DNA of 25,200 nucleotides from SIG588 sp964515215 (GTDB lineage: Bacteria; Bacillota; Clostridia; Oscillospirales; Acutalibacteraceae), in NCBI GenBank assembly GCA_964515215.1, contig CAZESL010000022.1, positions 1 through 25,200 on the forward strand. The letters run 5' to 3'. The notes beneath the pieces were generated by a model. It was not told the DNA's origin. It searched no databases and saw nothing but the letters and a program-made list of their open reading frames with translations. Shown piece by piece: positions 1 through 7,753 of this stretch. The position numbers were made by a program, and so were the translations under genes. The number at the start of each line of letters is the position of its first letter. Position 1 is the stretch's first letter.

Positions 1-74
1 ATTATATCTCTTTTGGGTGAATTTGTCGACTACACTTTTATGTTACCACTCCACTTACCCTTGTTTCATCGTGT

Positions 75-366
75 TGCGGTAGGGGCGGCAATCTGCCGCC
101 CGCGGATGACCTCTCCGTCATTCGCTCGCGCTCGTGCCACCTCTCCTTAAAAGGAGAGGCAAGGGGCCGGGTGTTCTACTCCCAATATGCGGTAGGGGCG
201 GCAATCTGCCGCCCGCAAAAATACGCACGGATTCCCACTACCCCTCCGATTTTTTGGCCGCTCTTGCGACCAAAAAATCACCTTCCTCCCGGAGACGGGC
301 CCCTTTTGTCCGCTTCGCGGACATTTCCCCCGCACGCGGGGGAATAACCTGACAAGGGGAGGCTTG
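75..366. repeat. Mosaic intergenic repeat block A
   Basis: This is a non-coding stretch built of short palindromic modules. An exact 29-base direct repeat with an internal GGGCGGCA/TGCCGCCC palindrome sits at 75-103 and 188-216. A 59-base module at 108-166, containing the hairpin CTCTCCTTAAAAGGAGAG, recurs at 21514-21572 with 3 differences. A hairpin with GATTTTTTGG and CCAAAAAATC arms at 248-279 has a counterpart at 21720-21748. Further short palindromes follow, such as GTCCGCTTCGCGGAC near 308-322. The short open frames through it look accidental: they are rich in Pro, Arg and Gly and have no convincing ribosome binding site. The 1-74 segment shows nothing recognisable. The block lies downstream of the galK terminator. 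The family is not one I can name. Confidence 0.8.
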
Positions 367-390
367 CGCCCGCCGCGGGTGTGCGGACGT

Positions 391-430
391 AAAACAACAC
401 GGGTACGGCAGATTTGCCGTACCCGTGTTT
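391..430 (-). terminator. Terminator of the glycosyltransferase-galK operon
   Basis: A perfect stem (ACACGGGTACGGCA against TGCCGTACCCGTGT) with a four-base loop lies 17-20 bases beyond the galK stop. Read on the minus strand it is followed by TGTTTT. This is a canonical rho-independent terminator, although the U-tract is short. Confidence 0.8.
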
Positions 431-446
431 GTGTATTACGTAAATA

Positions 447-1727
447 TTACCCGTTAATATCGTCCAGACACACGCCGCCGACGGGACGAATGCGGAGCAC
501 GTGGCAACAGCCCGCGCCGAACACCGTTTCCATCGCTTCGCGGAAGGTGGGGAGGGAGGTTTTGGGGAGCAATGCCTGCACCGTGCCTGCAAAACCGCCG
601 CCGTGCACACGCACCGCGCCGTTTTCACCGAGCACCTGTTCGCCTACGCAGATGCCAAGGGAAAGGCCTTGACAGTCTACCGCTTTGTTGGAGTAGAGAT
701 TCTGCAAGAAGCGGAAGGAGGAGTCGCCCGAAGCGCGCATCATGCGCTCATACCCCGCGATATCGCCGCTTTCCAACGCATTTGCCATATCATCGGCACG
801 GCGGTCTTCCGCGAAAAAGTGGAACGCGCGGAGAAGTGCGCGATCGCCGCAGGTTTCGCGTAAAGCGGAAGCTCTTGTCAGAACAGCCTCGCAGGTAGTC
901 TCTCGTAAAAAACCTACCCCCATCTCGTTTGAGACGGCTTTCATCTCCGCCGTGACGGCGGCGTAGTCATCCGTCAGGTCAGCGTGGTTGCCGCCCGTGT
1001 TGACCACGCAGAGTACGCGGTCGTATTTGCCGAAATCTACATCAATTTGCCGAATAATGGGGTGGGAGGGATCGGCAAAATCCATCGCGACCGCGCCGCC
1101 GACCGCCGAGGTCATCTGGTCAAGCACGCCGCAGGGCTTGCCGAAATACACGTTTTCGGCATACTGCGCCGCCAGCGCTAACTCCATGGGAGTGAAGCGG
1201 TTGCCGTTGAACAGCGAGTTTAAGATGGTGCCGATCAGCACTTCGTACGCCGCCGAGGAAGAAAGCCCCGAGCCTTCGGGCACTTCGGAGGTGACGTAGG
1301 CTGAGAACCCGCCGAGGGTGCCGCCCTGTTCCTTCAACCGTGCGGCGGTGCCGCGGATCAGTGCGGCGGAAGTACCTTTTTCGTCCGCACGGGCGGTGAG
1401 TTCGGTGATGTCCAGCGTGAGCGGGGCGTACCCTTCGGAATGCACGCACACGGTGTTGTCATCACGCGGAGCGACGACGGCGATGGTGTCCAGTTGCACA
1501 CCCGCCGCAAGTACCCGCCCGTGATTGTGGTCGGTGTGGTTGCCGGACAGTTCGGTACGTCCCGAAGCGGAGCAGAGACGCACGTTTTCACTCTCGCCGA
1601 ACAGGCGGGTGAATTCTTCCACCGCCGCCATCCAACGGGTGCGGGCGGCATCGAGTGCCTCGGTGCCGTACAGGGTGGTAAGGGCGGTGTCGTAACCGCC
1701 GCTTTTCAGCGTTTCGTATACGTTCAT
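447..1727 (-). CDS. galK: Galactokinase
   Basis: Phosphorylates alpha-D-galactose at C1 with ATP in the cytoplasm, the entry step of the Leloir pathway. The 426-residue product has the three GHMP-kinase signatures: the galactokinase motif GRTELSGNHTDHNHG at about residues 56-70, the ATP-binding loop PEGSGLSSSAA at 150-160, and HGGGFAG near the C-terminus. The substrate motif has Asn where many homologues have Glu (GNHTDH instead of GEHTDY); I recall this variant from clostridial galactokinases. The ATG at 1727 is chosen over an in-frame TTG at 1745 because GGAAAGG lies 9 bases ahead of it. It is the second gene of an operon: the upstream glycosyltransferase stops 5 bases before this start. 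No galT or galE is visible nearby, so the rest of the Leloir pathway must lie elsewhere. Length is slightly above the usual 380-400 residues. Confidence 0.95.
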   Translation of the reverse strand: MNVYETLKSGGYDTALTTLYGTEALDAARTRWMAAVEEFTRLFGESENVRLCSASGRTELSGNHTDHNHGRVLAAGVQLDTIAVVAPRDDNTVCVHSEGYAPLTLDITELTARADEKGTSAALIRGTAARLKEQGGTLGGFSAYVTSEVPEGSGLSSSAAYEVLIGTILNSLFNGNRFTPMELALAAQYAENVYFGKPCGVLDQMTSAVGGAVAMDFADPSHPIIRQIDVDFGKYDRVLCVVNTGGNHADLTDDYAAVTAEMKAVSNEMGVGFLRETTCEAVLTRASALRETCGDRALLRAFHFFAEDRRADDMANALESGDIAGYERMMRASGDSSFRFLQNLYSNKAVDCQGLSLGICVGEQVLGENGAVRVHGGGFAGTVQALLPKTSLPTFREAMETVFGAGCCHVLRIRPVGGVCLDDING

Positions 1728-1732
1728 CGGTA

Positions 1733-2896
1733 TCAGCCTTTCCAATTTTTCAAGATCTCAGTATAGCGGGCATACGCACGGTCCACCGCCGTATCCCACG
1801 AAAGGTAGAGTGAGCGCCCTGCCTCTTGCCCGACTGCCGCAAGGTGGTCACGGCTGTGACAGGCGTTCAGGATCGCTTCGGCGCAGGAGGCGGCATTTTC
1901 TTCCGCCAAGAAGCCCGAAACGTCGTGCACCGCGCCTTCGGCGGGACAGGAATCCCGCACTAAGAGCGCGGGACATTCGCACGCCGCCGCTTCCTTCACC
2001 ACGATGCCCGAAGTATCGTAGGTAGAGGGGAAGAGAAACATATCCGCGAGACTGTAAAATACGCGCAGATATTCGCGGTCGTAGATCGGACCTGTAAAAA
2101 TGACTTCGTCATTCAATTGCAGGTCGTTTGCATATTTTTGAATATCTTCCGCATCCAAACCGCTGCCGATCATAAAGCAACGGAACGGCAACCCCTTTTC
2201 CTTCGCGATCTTCAGCGAATCCAAAATGAGGCGGGTGTTCTTATACCACATCATGCGTCCGACGAAGAGGAAGATGAAGGTGTCTTCCGGCAGGTTGTAC
2301 GCTTCCCGCAATTGGGCGACCTTGTTGGCATCTGCCCTGCCGAAGGCGAAATCGGTGCCGTTTTCCATCACGCGGAAGTCCCCTTCATACCCGATGGCAC
2401 GCAGGGATTCCCCGCATTTTTCGGTGACCGTCCATACTTCGTCCGCGGCTTTCACGTTGTTCAGCAGAAACTCCATCGCCACCTTGCGGAACACGGAGTT
2501 GCTGACCCGTTTTTCAATATCCACCTCAAACTTGGTGTGATAGGTGAGCACCACGGGCACGCGGGGGCGATGATTGATATTGCTGACCAACACCGAAGAG
2601 GCGAAGGGGGCGTGCACGTGCATCAGATCAAACTTTTTGCGGCGCAAGTGCAACACCGCCTCGGGGCTGAACACGTTGCCCGCACGGTACCCGATACGGT
2701 TATCGAGCGGAATGGATTGATAGCGGTATACTTCAAACGGATAGTCGTCCCGCACGTTTTTGTAGGCGGGAGTGACCACCGTGACGTCACAATGGTTTTG
2801 ATGCAGACATGCGGCGTAATTCTTTACGGCCTGCGCCACGCCGTCGATGGTGGGGGGGAACGAATCGTTGAACTGCCCCACGTGGATACGCGCCAT
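1733..2896 (-). CDS. GT4-family glycosyltransferase
   Basis: A 387-residue GT-B retaining glycosyltransferase of family GT4. The N-terminal domain begins ARIHVGQFNDSFPPTIDGVA, the DxxxPxxxGVA type of start seen in diacylglycerol glucosyltransferases and phosphatidylinositol mannosyltransferases. DLMHVHAPFA (about 90-99) and a YHTKFE segment follow. The C-terminal nucleotide-sugar domain has GRMMWYKN (about 213-220) and PSTYDTSGIVVKEAAACECP. The latter is the E-x7-E region, with Asp at the first acidic position. No signal peptide or membrane helix is seen, so it is cytoplasmic or peripheral. A glycolipid-forming role (diacylglycerol glycosyltransferase) is a plausible guess from family resemblance, but the acceptor cannot be read from sequence. 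GGAGGTCC precedes the ATG. It is the first gene of the operon with galK. Confidence 0.9.
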   Translation of the reverse strand: MARIHVGQFNDSFPPTIDGVAQAVKNYAACLHQNHCDVTVVTPAYKNVRDDYPFEVYRYQSIPLDNRIGYRAGNVFSPEAVLHLRRKKFDLMHVHAPFASSVLVSNINHRPRVPVVLTYHTKFEVDIEKRVSNSVFRKVAMEFLLNNVKAADEVWTVTEKCGESLRAIGYEGDFRVMENGTDFAFGRADANKVAQLREAYNLPEDTFIFLFVGRMMWYKNTRLILDSLKIAKEKGLPFRCFMIGSGLDAEDIQKYANDLQLNDEVIFTGPIYDREYLRVFYSLADMFLFPSTYDTSGIVVKEAAACECPALLVRDSCPAEGAVHDVSGFLAEENAASCAEAILNACHSRDHLAAVGQEAGRSLYLSWDTAVDRAYARYTEILKNWKG

Positions 2897-2931
2897 AGCC
2901 GGACCTCCTTTTTGTGGAAATTACCGCTTTC

Positions 2932-2960
2932 AGTATAGCGGATTTTGTCCCCACTTGCAA
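2932..2960 (-). promoter_or_regulatory. Promoter of the glycosyltransferase-galK operon
   Basis: On the minus strand TTGCAA (2955-2960) and TATACT (2932-2937) are separated by exactly 17 bases, 35 bases upstream of the glycosyltransferase ATG. Directly after the -10 box the sequence TGAAAGCGGTAATT partly resembles a catabolite responsive element, but lacks the conserved final CA, so CcpA control is only a weak possibility. Confidence 0.7.
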
Positions 2961-3019
2961 GAGGAAAGGCGTAAATTTCCACGCGTTTGAAAAATTTTAC
3001 CGAAAATGTGAAATAGTGT

Positions 3020-3048
3020 TTGAAACTTACACACATATATAGTATAAT
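3020..3048 (+). promoter_or_regulatory. Promoter of the hprK-led operon
   Basis: TTGAAA (3020-3025), a 17-base spacer, then a perfect TATAAT (3043-3048), in a locally AT-rich stretch. The hprK ATG follows 34 bases later. It is divergent from the galK-operon promoter about 60 bases away. Confidence 0.8.
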
Positions 3049-3082
3049 AAAGTGGAGTATACAAAAAGGGAGACGTGATACG

Positions 3083-4051
3083 ATGGCGAAAAAGTTTTCG
3101 GTACCGCTTTCACAGATCATCAGGGAGATGTCCTTGGAGACGGTGTATATGCCCCGCGATCCCGAGGCGATCCCCGTGAGCAGTGCGGATGTCAACCGTC
3201 CGGGGTTGGCGTTCGGCGGCTACCTGGATTATTTCGACAGTGAGCGTATTCAGATAGTGGGTAAGAGCGAATGCGGATATTTGAACGATCTGCCTGCCGA
3301 CGTGCGCGCCGAACGTCTTGCGGCGTTTGCCGCCTGCCGTCCGCCCGCCGTGGTCATTTCACGGGATATTCCTCCGCTGAAAGAACTGGAGGAGGCATGC
3401 GTGCAAAATGAAGTGCCGTTGCTTCGCTCGAAAGATCTCACCACCAGTTTTATGGCGGCATTGATCTCTTACCTTTCGGTGGAACTCGCTCCCCGCATCA
3501 CGCGGCACGGCGTGTTGGTGGAAGTGTACGGCGAAGGTATCCTGCTGACGGGCGACAGCGGCGTCGGTAAAAGTGAGACGGCGATCGAACTCGTCAAGCG
3601 CGGTCACCGTTTGATCGCGGACGATGCGGTGGAGATCCGCCGTGTGTCGTCTAAAACGCTGGTGGGGTCGGCACCCGACAACATCCGTCACTTTATCGAG
3701 TTGCGCGGTGTCGGTATCGTAAACGCCCGCCGTATCTTCGGTATGGGCGCGGTCAAGATGACCGAGAAGATCGATATGGTCATTTCGATGGAACAGTGGG
3801 ACAGCGAAAAGGTGTACGACCGTATGGGACTGAACAATGAGTATACCGAGATCCTCGGTATTCACGTGCCGTCCTACACCATTCCGGTGAAACCCGGCCG
3901 AAACCTCGCGATCATTATCGAAGTGGCGGCGATGAACAACCGCCAGAAAAAGATGGGCTACAATGCGGCGCAGGAGCTGATGTTCAACCTCGGTATGGTG
4001 GACGATGCGGCGGCGTCGGTTGAAACGCAAAAAGAGTGGAACAAATTTTAA
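3083..4051 (+). CDS. hprK: HPr kinase/phosphorylase
   Basis: Bifunctional enzyme that phosphorylates HPr at Ser46 and reverses the reaction, setting carbon catabolite repression through CcpA in Firmicutes. The 322-residue length is normal. An N-terminal regulatory domain covers about 1-130. The C-terminal catalytic domain has a conserved His (RHGV, about 142), the P-loop GDSGVGKS at 157-164, ADD near 180, and the family signature ELRGVGIVNARRIFGMGAV at about 206-224. The ATG at 3083 is chosen because it matches the usual family start and follows AAGGGAG; an earlier in-frame ATG at 3020 falls on the promoter and is rejected. It leads a long plus-strand operon. Its target HPr (ptsH) is not in the window. 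Confidence 0.97.
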   Translation: MAKKFSVPLSQIIREMSLETVYMPRDPEAIPVSSADVNRPGLAFGGYLDYFDSERIQIVGKSECGYLNDLPADVRAERLAAFAACRPPAVVISRDIPPLKELEEACVQNEVPLLRSKDLTTSFMAALISYLSVELAPRITRHGVLVEVYGEGILLTGDSGVGKSETAIELVKRGHRLIADDAVEIRRVSSKTLVGSAPDNIRHFIELRGVGIVNARRIFGMGAVKMTEKIDMVISMEQWDSEKVYDRMGLNNEYTEILGIHVPSYTIPVKPGRNLAIIIEVAAMNNRQKKMGYNAAQELMFNLGMVDDAAASVETQKEWNKF

Positions 4052-4066
4052 GGAGGAACATAAATT

Positions 4067-5002
4067 ATGTATCGTATCGGAATTGATTTGGGCGGCACCA
4101 ACATTGCCGTCGGCGTGGTGGATGACAACTATCAGATCGTCGGCCGTGCCAAGTGTAAGACCGCACTGCCCCGCCCTGCGGAGGAGATCGTGGCGGATAT
4201 GGTGAAGACTTCGTTTGAGGCGGTAACGAATGCGGGCCTCACGATGGACGATATTGCCGCAGTCGGCGTGGGGTGTCCCGGTACCTGCAACGGGGATACG
4301 GGCGAGGTGGAATATTCCAACAACCTGAAATTCGATCATCTGCCGTTGGTGGCGATGCTGAAAGACGGCTTGAACAAGCCCGTTTTCATGGATAACGACG
4401 CGAATGTGGCGGCACTCGGTGAGGCGGTCGCGGGTGCGGCAAAAGGTGTGAAGAACTGCGTGTGCATCACGCTCGGCACGGGTGTCGGCGGCGGCGTGAT
4501 CATCGACGGTAAAATTTACAGCGGTTCGAACTTTGCGGGTGCGGAACTCGGTCATACTGTGATCGTGGTGGACGGCGAGCCGTGCAACTGCGGTCGTAAC
4601 GGCTGCTGGGAAGCGTACGCTTCCGCGACGGCGCTGATCCGTCAGACCACCCGTGCGATCGAAGCGAACCCTGATTCCAAGATGGCACAGATGGCGGGCG
4701 GCAACGTGAGCGGTCGCACCGCGTTTGACGCGATGCGCGCGGGTTGCCCCGTGGGCAAACAGGTGGTGGATACCTATATCCGCTACATCGCGGCCGGTCT
4801 GATCGATATGATCAACATCTTCCAGCCGGAAGTGCTGTGTATCGGCGGCGGTATCTGCAACGAAGGGGAGACCTTGATGGCACCGTTGCGTGCGCAGATC
4901 GAAAAAGAGCGTTACAGCAAGTACAGCAAGATCCAGACCCGTCTGTGCGTGGCGGCGCTCGGCAACGACGCGGGCATCATCGGTGCGGCGGCACTGGGCT
5001 GA
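4067..5002 (+). CDS. glk: ROK-family glucokinase
   Basis: ATP-dependent glucose kinase of the ROK family, producing glucose-6-phosphate in the cytoplasm. The 311-residue product starts with the ATP phosphate-binding loop IGIDLGGTNIAVG. It has the catalytic NDANVAALGE segment (Asp about 111), AELGHTV (Glu 160, His 163) and the zinc motif CNCGRNGCWE (Cys 173, 175 and 180). The lack of an N-terminal helix-turn-helix marks it as a kinase rather than a ROK repressor. AAGGAGGA overlaps the hprK stop codon, so translation is probably coupled to hprK. Placement next to the catabolite-repression kinase links glucose phosphorylation with CcpA/HPr signalling. Glucose is the likely but unproven substrate, since some ROK kinases prefer N-acetyl sugars. 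Confidence 0.93.
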   Translation: MYRIGIDLGGTNIAVGVVDDNYQIVGRAKCKTALPRPAEEIVADMVKTSFEAVTNAGLTMDDIAAVGVGCPGTCNGDTGEVEYSNNLKFDHLPLVAMLKDGLNKPVFMDNDANVAALGEAVAGAAKGVKNCVCITLGTGVGGGVIIDGKIYSGSNFAGAELGHTVIVVDGEPCNCGRNGCWEAYASATALIRQTTRAIEANPDSKMAQMAGGNVSGRTAFDAMRAGCPVGKQVVDTYIRYIAAGLIDMINIFQPEVLCIGGGICNEGETLMAPLRAQIEKERYSKYSKIQTRLCVAALGNDAGIIGAAALG

Positions 5003-5038
5003 AGAGTATAGGCGAAATTCTGCGAGGGAGTGTTGGGA

Positions 5039-5941
5039 ATGCGGTATCAAGCATTGGAAACGGCGGCACGTGCCGCGGGGTGCGAGGTCACGCGGGATCT
5101 GCCGCTGGCAAAGCACACCAGTTTTCATATCGGCGGTACGGCGGCTTTGGCCGTCGCGGTGCAGGATGCGGACGCATTACCCTCGCTTCTTCGTCTTTGT
5201 CGGGAGAGCGGGATCCCGTGGATGCCGCTCGGCCGCGGCAGTAATCTGTTAGTGAGCGATCGGGGGTTCGACGGGGCGGTATTCTTCGCGCCCGTCGGCC
5301 CGCCGACCGTTTGCGGCGTTGATATTACCTGTCCTGCGGGGACACCGCTGAAAGATCTGTGCCGCACGGCACGGGATGCGGGCCTTTCGGGGCTGGAGTT
5401 TGCGTACGGTATCCCCGGTGCGGCGGGCGGCGGTTTGTTTATGAATGCGGGTGCCTACGACGGGCAGTTGTCCGACGTGGTGACGTCGGCGCTCGTTGCG
5501 GATGCCGACGGCGTGCGTACCGTCACGGCGGAAGAGATGCAACTCAGCTACCGCCACAGTGTGTTTATGGAAACGCGGGATACGCTTATCCTGTCGGTTA
5601 CGGTACACTTGACACCTGACGATCCTGCGGCGATCGGTGCGCGTATGGAAGAATTTATGCGCCGCCGCCGTGAAAAGCAACCGCTGGAATTTCCCAGTGC
5701 GGGCAGTTACTTTAAACGTCCCGCAGGGCATTTTGCGGGCGCACTGATCGAGCAGTGCGGATGCAAGGGGTTGCGTGTGGGCGGTGCCGAAGTGAGTGAA
5801 AAGCACGCGGGTTTCGTTATCAATCGCGGCGGTGCGACTGCGGCCGACGTGTTGGCACTGGAGCGGGACGTGCGCCGCAGGGTGCAAGAGGCGTTCGGCG
5901 TGACGCTCGAGCGGGAAGTTCAGTTTATCGGGGAGGAATGA
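5039..5941 (+). CDS. murB: UDP-N-acetylenolpyruvoylglucosamine reductase
   Basis: FAD- and NADPH-dependent reduction of UDP-GlcNAc-enolpyruvate to UDP-MurNAc, the second committed step of peptidoglycan precursor synthesis. The 300-residue product has HTSFHIGG (26-33), the FAD-binding GRGSNLL (66-72), YGIPGAAGGG (123-132), the catalytic-serine segment PSAGSYFKRP (219-228, Ser 223) and a C-terminal Glu near 292. Length and the short SYFKRP region fit the type II enzymes of Gram-positives. The ATG at 5039 is preferred to an in-frame GTG at 5030 because GGGAG lies 8 bases upstream. It stops 3 bases before the rapZ start. In clostridia and bacilli murB commonly sits next to rapZ. Confidence 0.96.
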   Translation: MRYQALETAARAAGCEVTRDLPLAKHTSFHIGGTAALAVAVQDADALPSLLRLCRESGIPWMPLGRGSNLLVSDRGFDGAVFFAPVGPPTVCGVDITCPAGTPLKDLCRTARDAGLSGLEFAYGIPGAAGGGLFMNAGAYDGQLSDVVTSALVADADGVRTVTAEEMQLSYRHSVFMETRDTLILSVTVHLTPDDPAAIGARMEEFMRRRREKQPLEFPSAGSYFKRPAGHFAGALIEQCGCKGLRVGGAEVSEKHAGFVINRGGATAADVLALERDVRRRVQEAFGVTLEREVQFIGEE

Positions 5942-5944
5942 GCG

Positions 5945-6805
5945 GTGGAATTCGTTGTCGTAAGCGGATTATCGGGTGCGGGAAAATCCCGTGCCATCGA
6001 CGCAATGGAGGATATCGGTTTTTACTGTGTGGATAACATGCCGCCGAAACTGATCCCGAAATTTGCGGAACTTTGCCGCACGTCGCAAAGTGAGATGCCG
6101 CAGGTCGCCGTGGTGGTGGATGCGCGCGGCGGTGAGTTGTTGCGCGATCTTGCGGGGGCATTGGAAGAACTTGAGCGTCTGGATGTGCGGTACAAGATCC
6201 TGTTTTTGGAGTGCGATGCGGCGGTAGTGGCGCGGCGATATAAAGAAACGCGCCGCAAACACCCGTTGTGTGACCGTACGGCAGGGTCGGTCACCCGTGC
6301 GATCGCCGAGGAACGTGAGATGTTGCGTACCGTTCGCGAACGGACGGATTATCTGATCGATACGACGCATCTTTCCGCCGCACAACTCCGCGAGCGTATC
6401 GTGGCGCTCTTTTTAGGGGACGCCCGTATGGGTATGCCGATACAGTGTATGTCCTTCGGATTTAAGTACGGCTACCCTGCCGAAGCGGATATGGTGATGG
6501 ACGTGCGTTGTTTTGATAACCCGTTTTACGTGGAAGAATTGCATCACAAAACGGGCATGGATGAAGAAGTGCGCGATTTCGTTATGCATTCCGACGGTGC
6601 GGCGGAATTTGCTGAAAAACTCTGCGATATGGTGGATTTTCTCATTCCGCGATATGCCGAGGAAGGGAAAAGCCAGTTGGTGATCGCCATCGGATGCACG
6701 GGCGGTAAACACCGTTCGGTCACCTTTACCCGTCATTTGGCGGAACATCTGCAAGAGGCGGGGCATCGGGTGTTGGTAAACCATAGGGACATACATAAAG
6801 CGTAA
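5945..6805 (+). CDS. rapZ: RNase adapter protein RapZ / YvcJ nucleotide-binding protein
   Basis: P-loop protein of the RapZ/YvcJ family. In E. coli RapZ delivers the sRNA GlmZ to RNase E; in Firmicutes YvcJ binds and hydrolyses nucleotides, influences competence and has a less clear role. The 286-residue protein has Walker A GLSGAGKS at 8-15, the family segment GFYCVDNMPP just after, and the conserved C-terminal GCTGGKHRSV near 245-254. The start is GTG at 5945, with GGGGAGGA seven bases ahead and overlapping the murB stop. The next gene is whiA after 37 bases. In most Firmicutes yvcK lies between these two genes; it is absent here. Confidence 0.95.
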   Translation: MEFVVVSGLSGAGKSRAIDAMEDIGFYCVDNMPPKLIPKFAELCRTSQSEMPQVAVVVDARGGELLRDLAGALEELERLDVRYKILFLECDAAVVARRYKETRRKHPLCDRTAGSVTRAIAEEREMLRTVRERTDYLIDTTHLSAAQLRERIVALFLGDARMGMPIQCMSFGFKYGYPAEADMVMDVRCFDNPFYVEELHHKTGMDEEVRDFVMHSDGAAEFAEKLCDMVDFLIPRYAEEGKSQLVIAIGCTGGKHRSVTFTRHLAEHLQEAGHRVLVNHRDIHKA

Positions 6806-6842
6806 GTATGTAAAAACTACGGATACGGGAGGTGAGTGAAGG

Positions 6843-7736
6843 GTGTCGTTTTCGTCAAATGTAAAGGAAGAATTGTGTGAGGTCACGTGGCAGCCGTGTT
6901 GCCGCGCGGCATTTGCGTATGGGCTGTTACAAACGGGACGCGCGTTTTCTTCGGCGGCGGTGAGTATGCAGACGGAGCGCGGAGCGGTGGCGGAGTTATA
7001 CCGCACGTTGCTCGGTGAGATCTGCGGTGTAACGGCGGTGCACGAGAGTGAGCGGGAGGGCGGCTTTCACTTGCTTTCGGTGAGCGGGGCGGATGACCGC
7101 CTGCGTGTGTTGTCCCGTTTCGGCCACGCGGAGGGCGAAGTATCCTTGCGGTTGAACCGTGCAAACTTTGAGTGTGAAAACTGCGCCGCCGCCTACTTGG
7201 CAGGGGCGTTTTTAGCGTGCGGGGCGGTCACCGATCCGCAGGCGGACTATCACTTAGAGTTTCATCTGCCGCAATACAACCTGAGCCGCGACCTGATCGC
7301 GCTGTTGCGCGAATTGGGTCTGCGTCCGAAATTTATGAGCCGTAAGAGCAATCAGGTCATTTATTTCAAAGAGAGTGAACAGATCGAAGACTGTCTGACA
7401 CGTATGCGGGCGACGAGTGCATCGCTTGAGTTGATGAGTGTGAAGATGGTGAAGGATATTCGCAACAACGTGAACCGCGTGGCGAATTGTGAAAACGCCA
7501 ATATCGACAAAACGGTGGCCGCGGCCGCCGCACAGGTGGAAGCGATCCGTCGCATTGCACAGCACGGCGGGCTGGATTCCCTGCCCGCAGAGTTGCAGGA
7601 GTTGGCACGTTTGCGTCTGGAAAATCCCGAAATGTCACTGCGGGAATTGGGAGAGGCGCTTGCGGAACCGATCAGCCGCTCAGGGGTGAATCACCGCTTG
7701 CGGCGTATTGTGGAGTTTGCGGAGAATATGGAATAA
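6843..7736 (+). CDS. whiA: DNA-binding protein WhiA
   Basis: Conserved Gram-positive DNA-binding protein, required for sporulation septation in Streptomyces and linked to chromosome segregation and division in Bacillus. The 297-residue length is slightly below the usual 310-330. It begins MSFSSNVKEELCEV, the typical family start. The N-terminal and middle part (about 20-200) corresponds to the LAGLIDADG homing-endonuclease-like fold, visible in AAYLAGAFLACGAVTDPQ. The C-terminal part has NRVANCENANIDKTV followed by a helix-turn-helix region (MSLRELGEALAEPISRSGVNHRLRRI). The start is GTG at 6843, behind GGGAGGTGAG. It stops 17 bases before dnaE. Confidence 0.95.
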   Translation: MSFSSNVKEELCEVTWQPCCRAAFAYGLLQTGRAFSSAAVSMQTERGAVAELYRTLLGEICGVTAVHESEREGGFHLLSVSGADDRLRVLSRFGHAEGEVSLRLNRANFECENCAAAYLAGAFLACGAVTDPQADYHLEFHLPQYNLSRDLIALLRELGLRPKFMSRKSNQVIYFKESEQIEDCLTRMRATSASLELMSVKMVKDIRNNVNRVANCENANIDKTVAAAAAQVEAIRRIAQHGGLDSLPAELQELARLRLENPEMSLRELGEALAEPISRSGVNHRLRRIVEFAENME

Positions 7737-7753
7737 GAAAGAAGGGACGTACG

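Noticed and set aside
75..216. Two identical 29-base repeats as a CRISPR array
   Set aside because: There are only two copies, the gap is 84 bases and itself made of repeat modules, and no cas gene is present.
134..352. Short proline/arginine-rich frames in the repeat block
   Set aside because: They follow the repeat modules, lack a good ribosome binding site and show no protein-like pattern.
3359..5128. A 589-codon open frame on the minus strand
   Set aside because: It is antisense to hprK and glk, with low-complexity His/Arg-rich composition and no ribosome binding site; a shadow frame.
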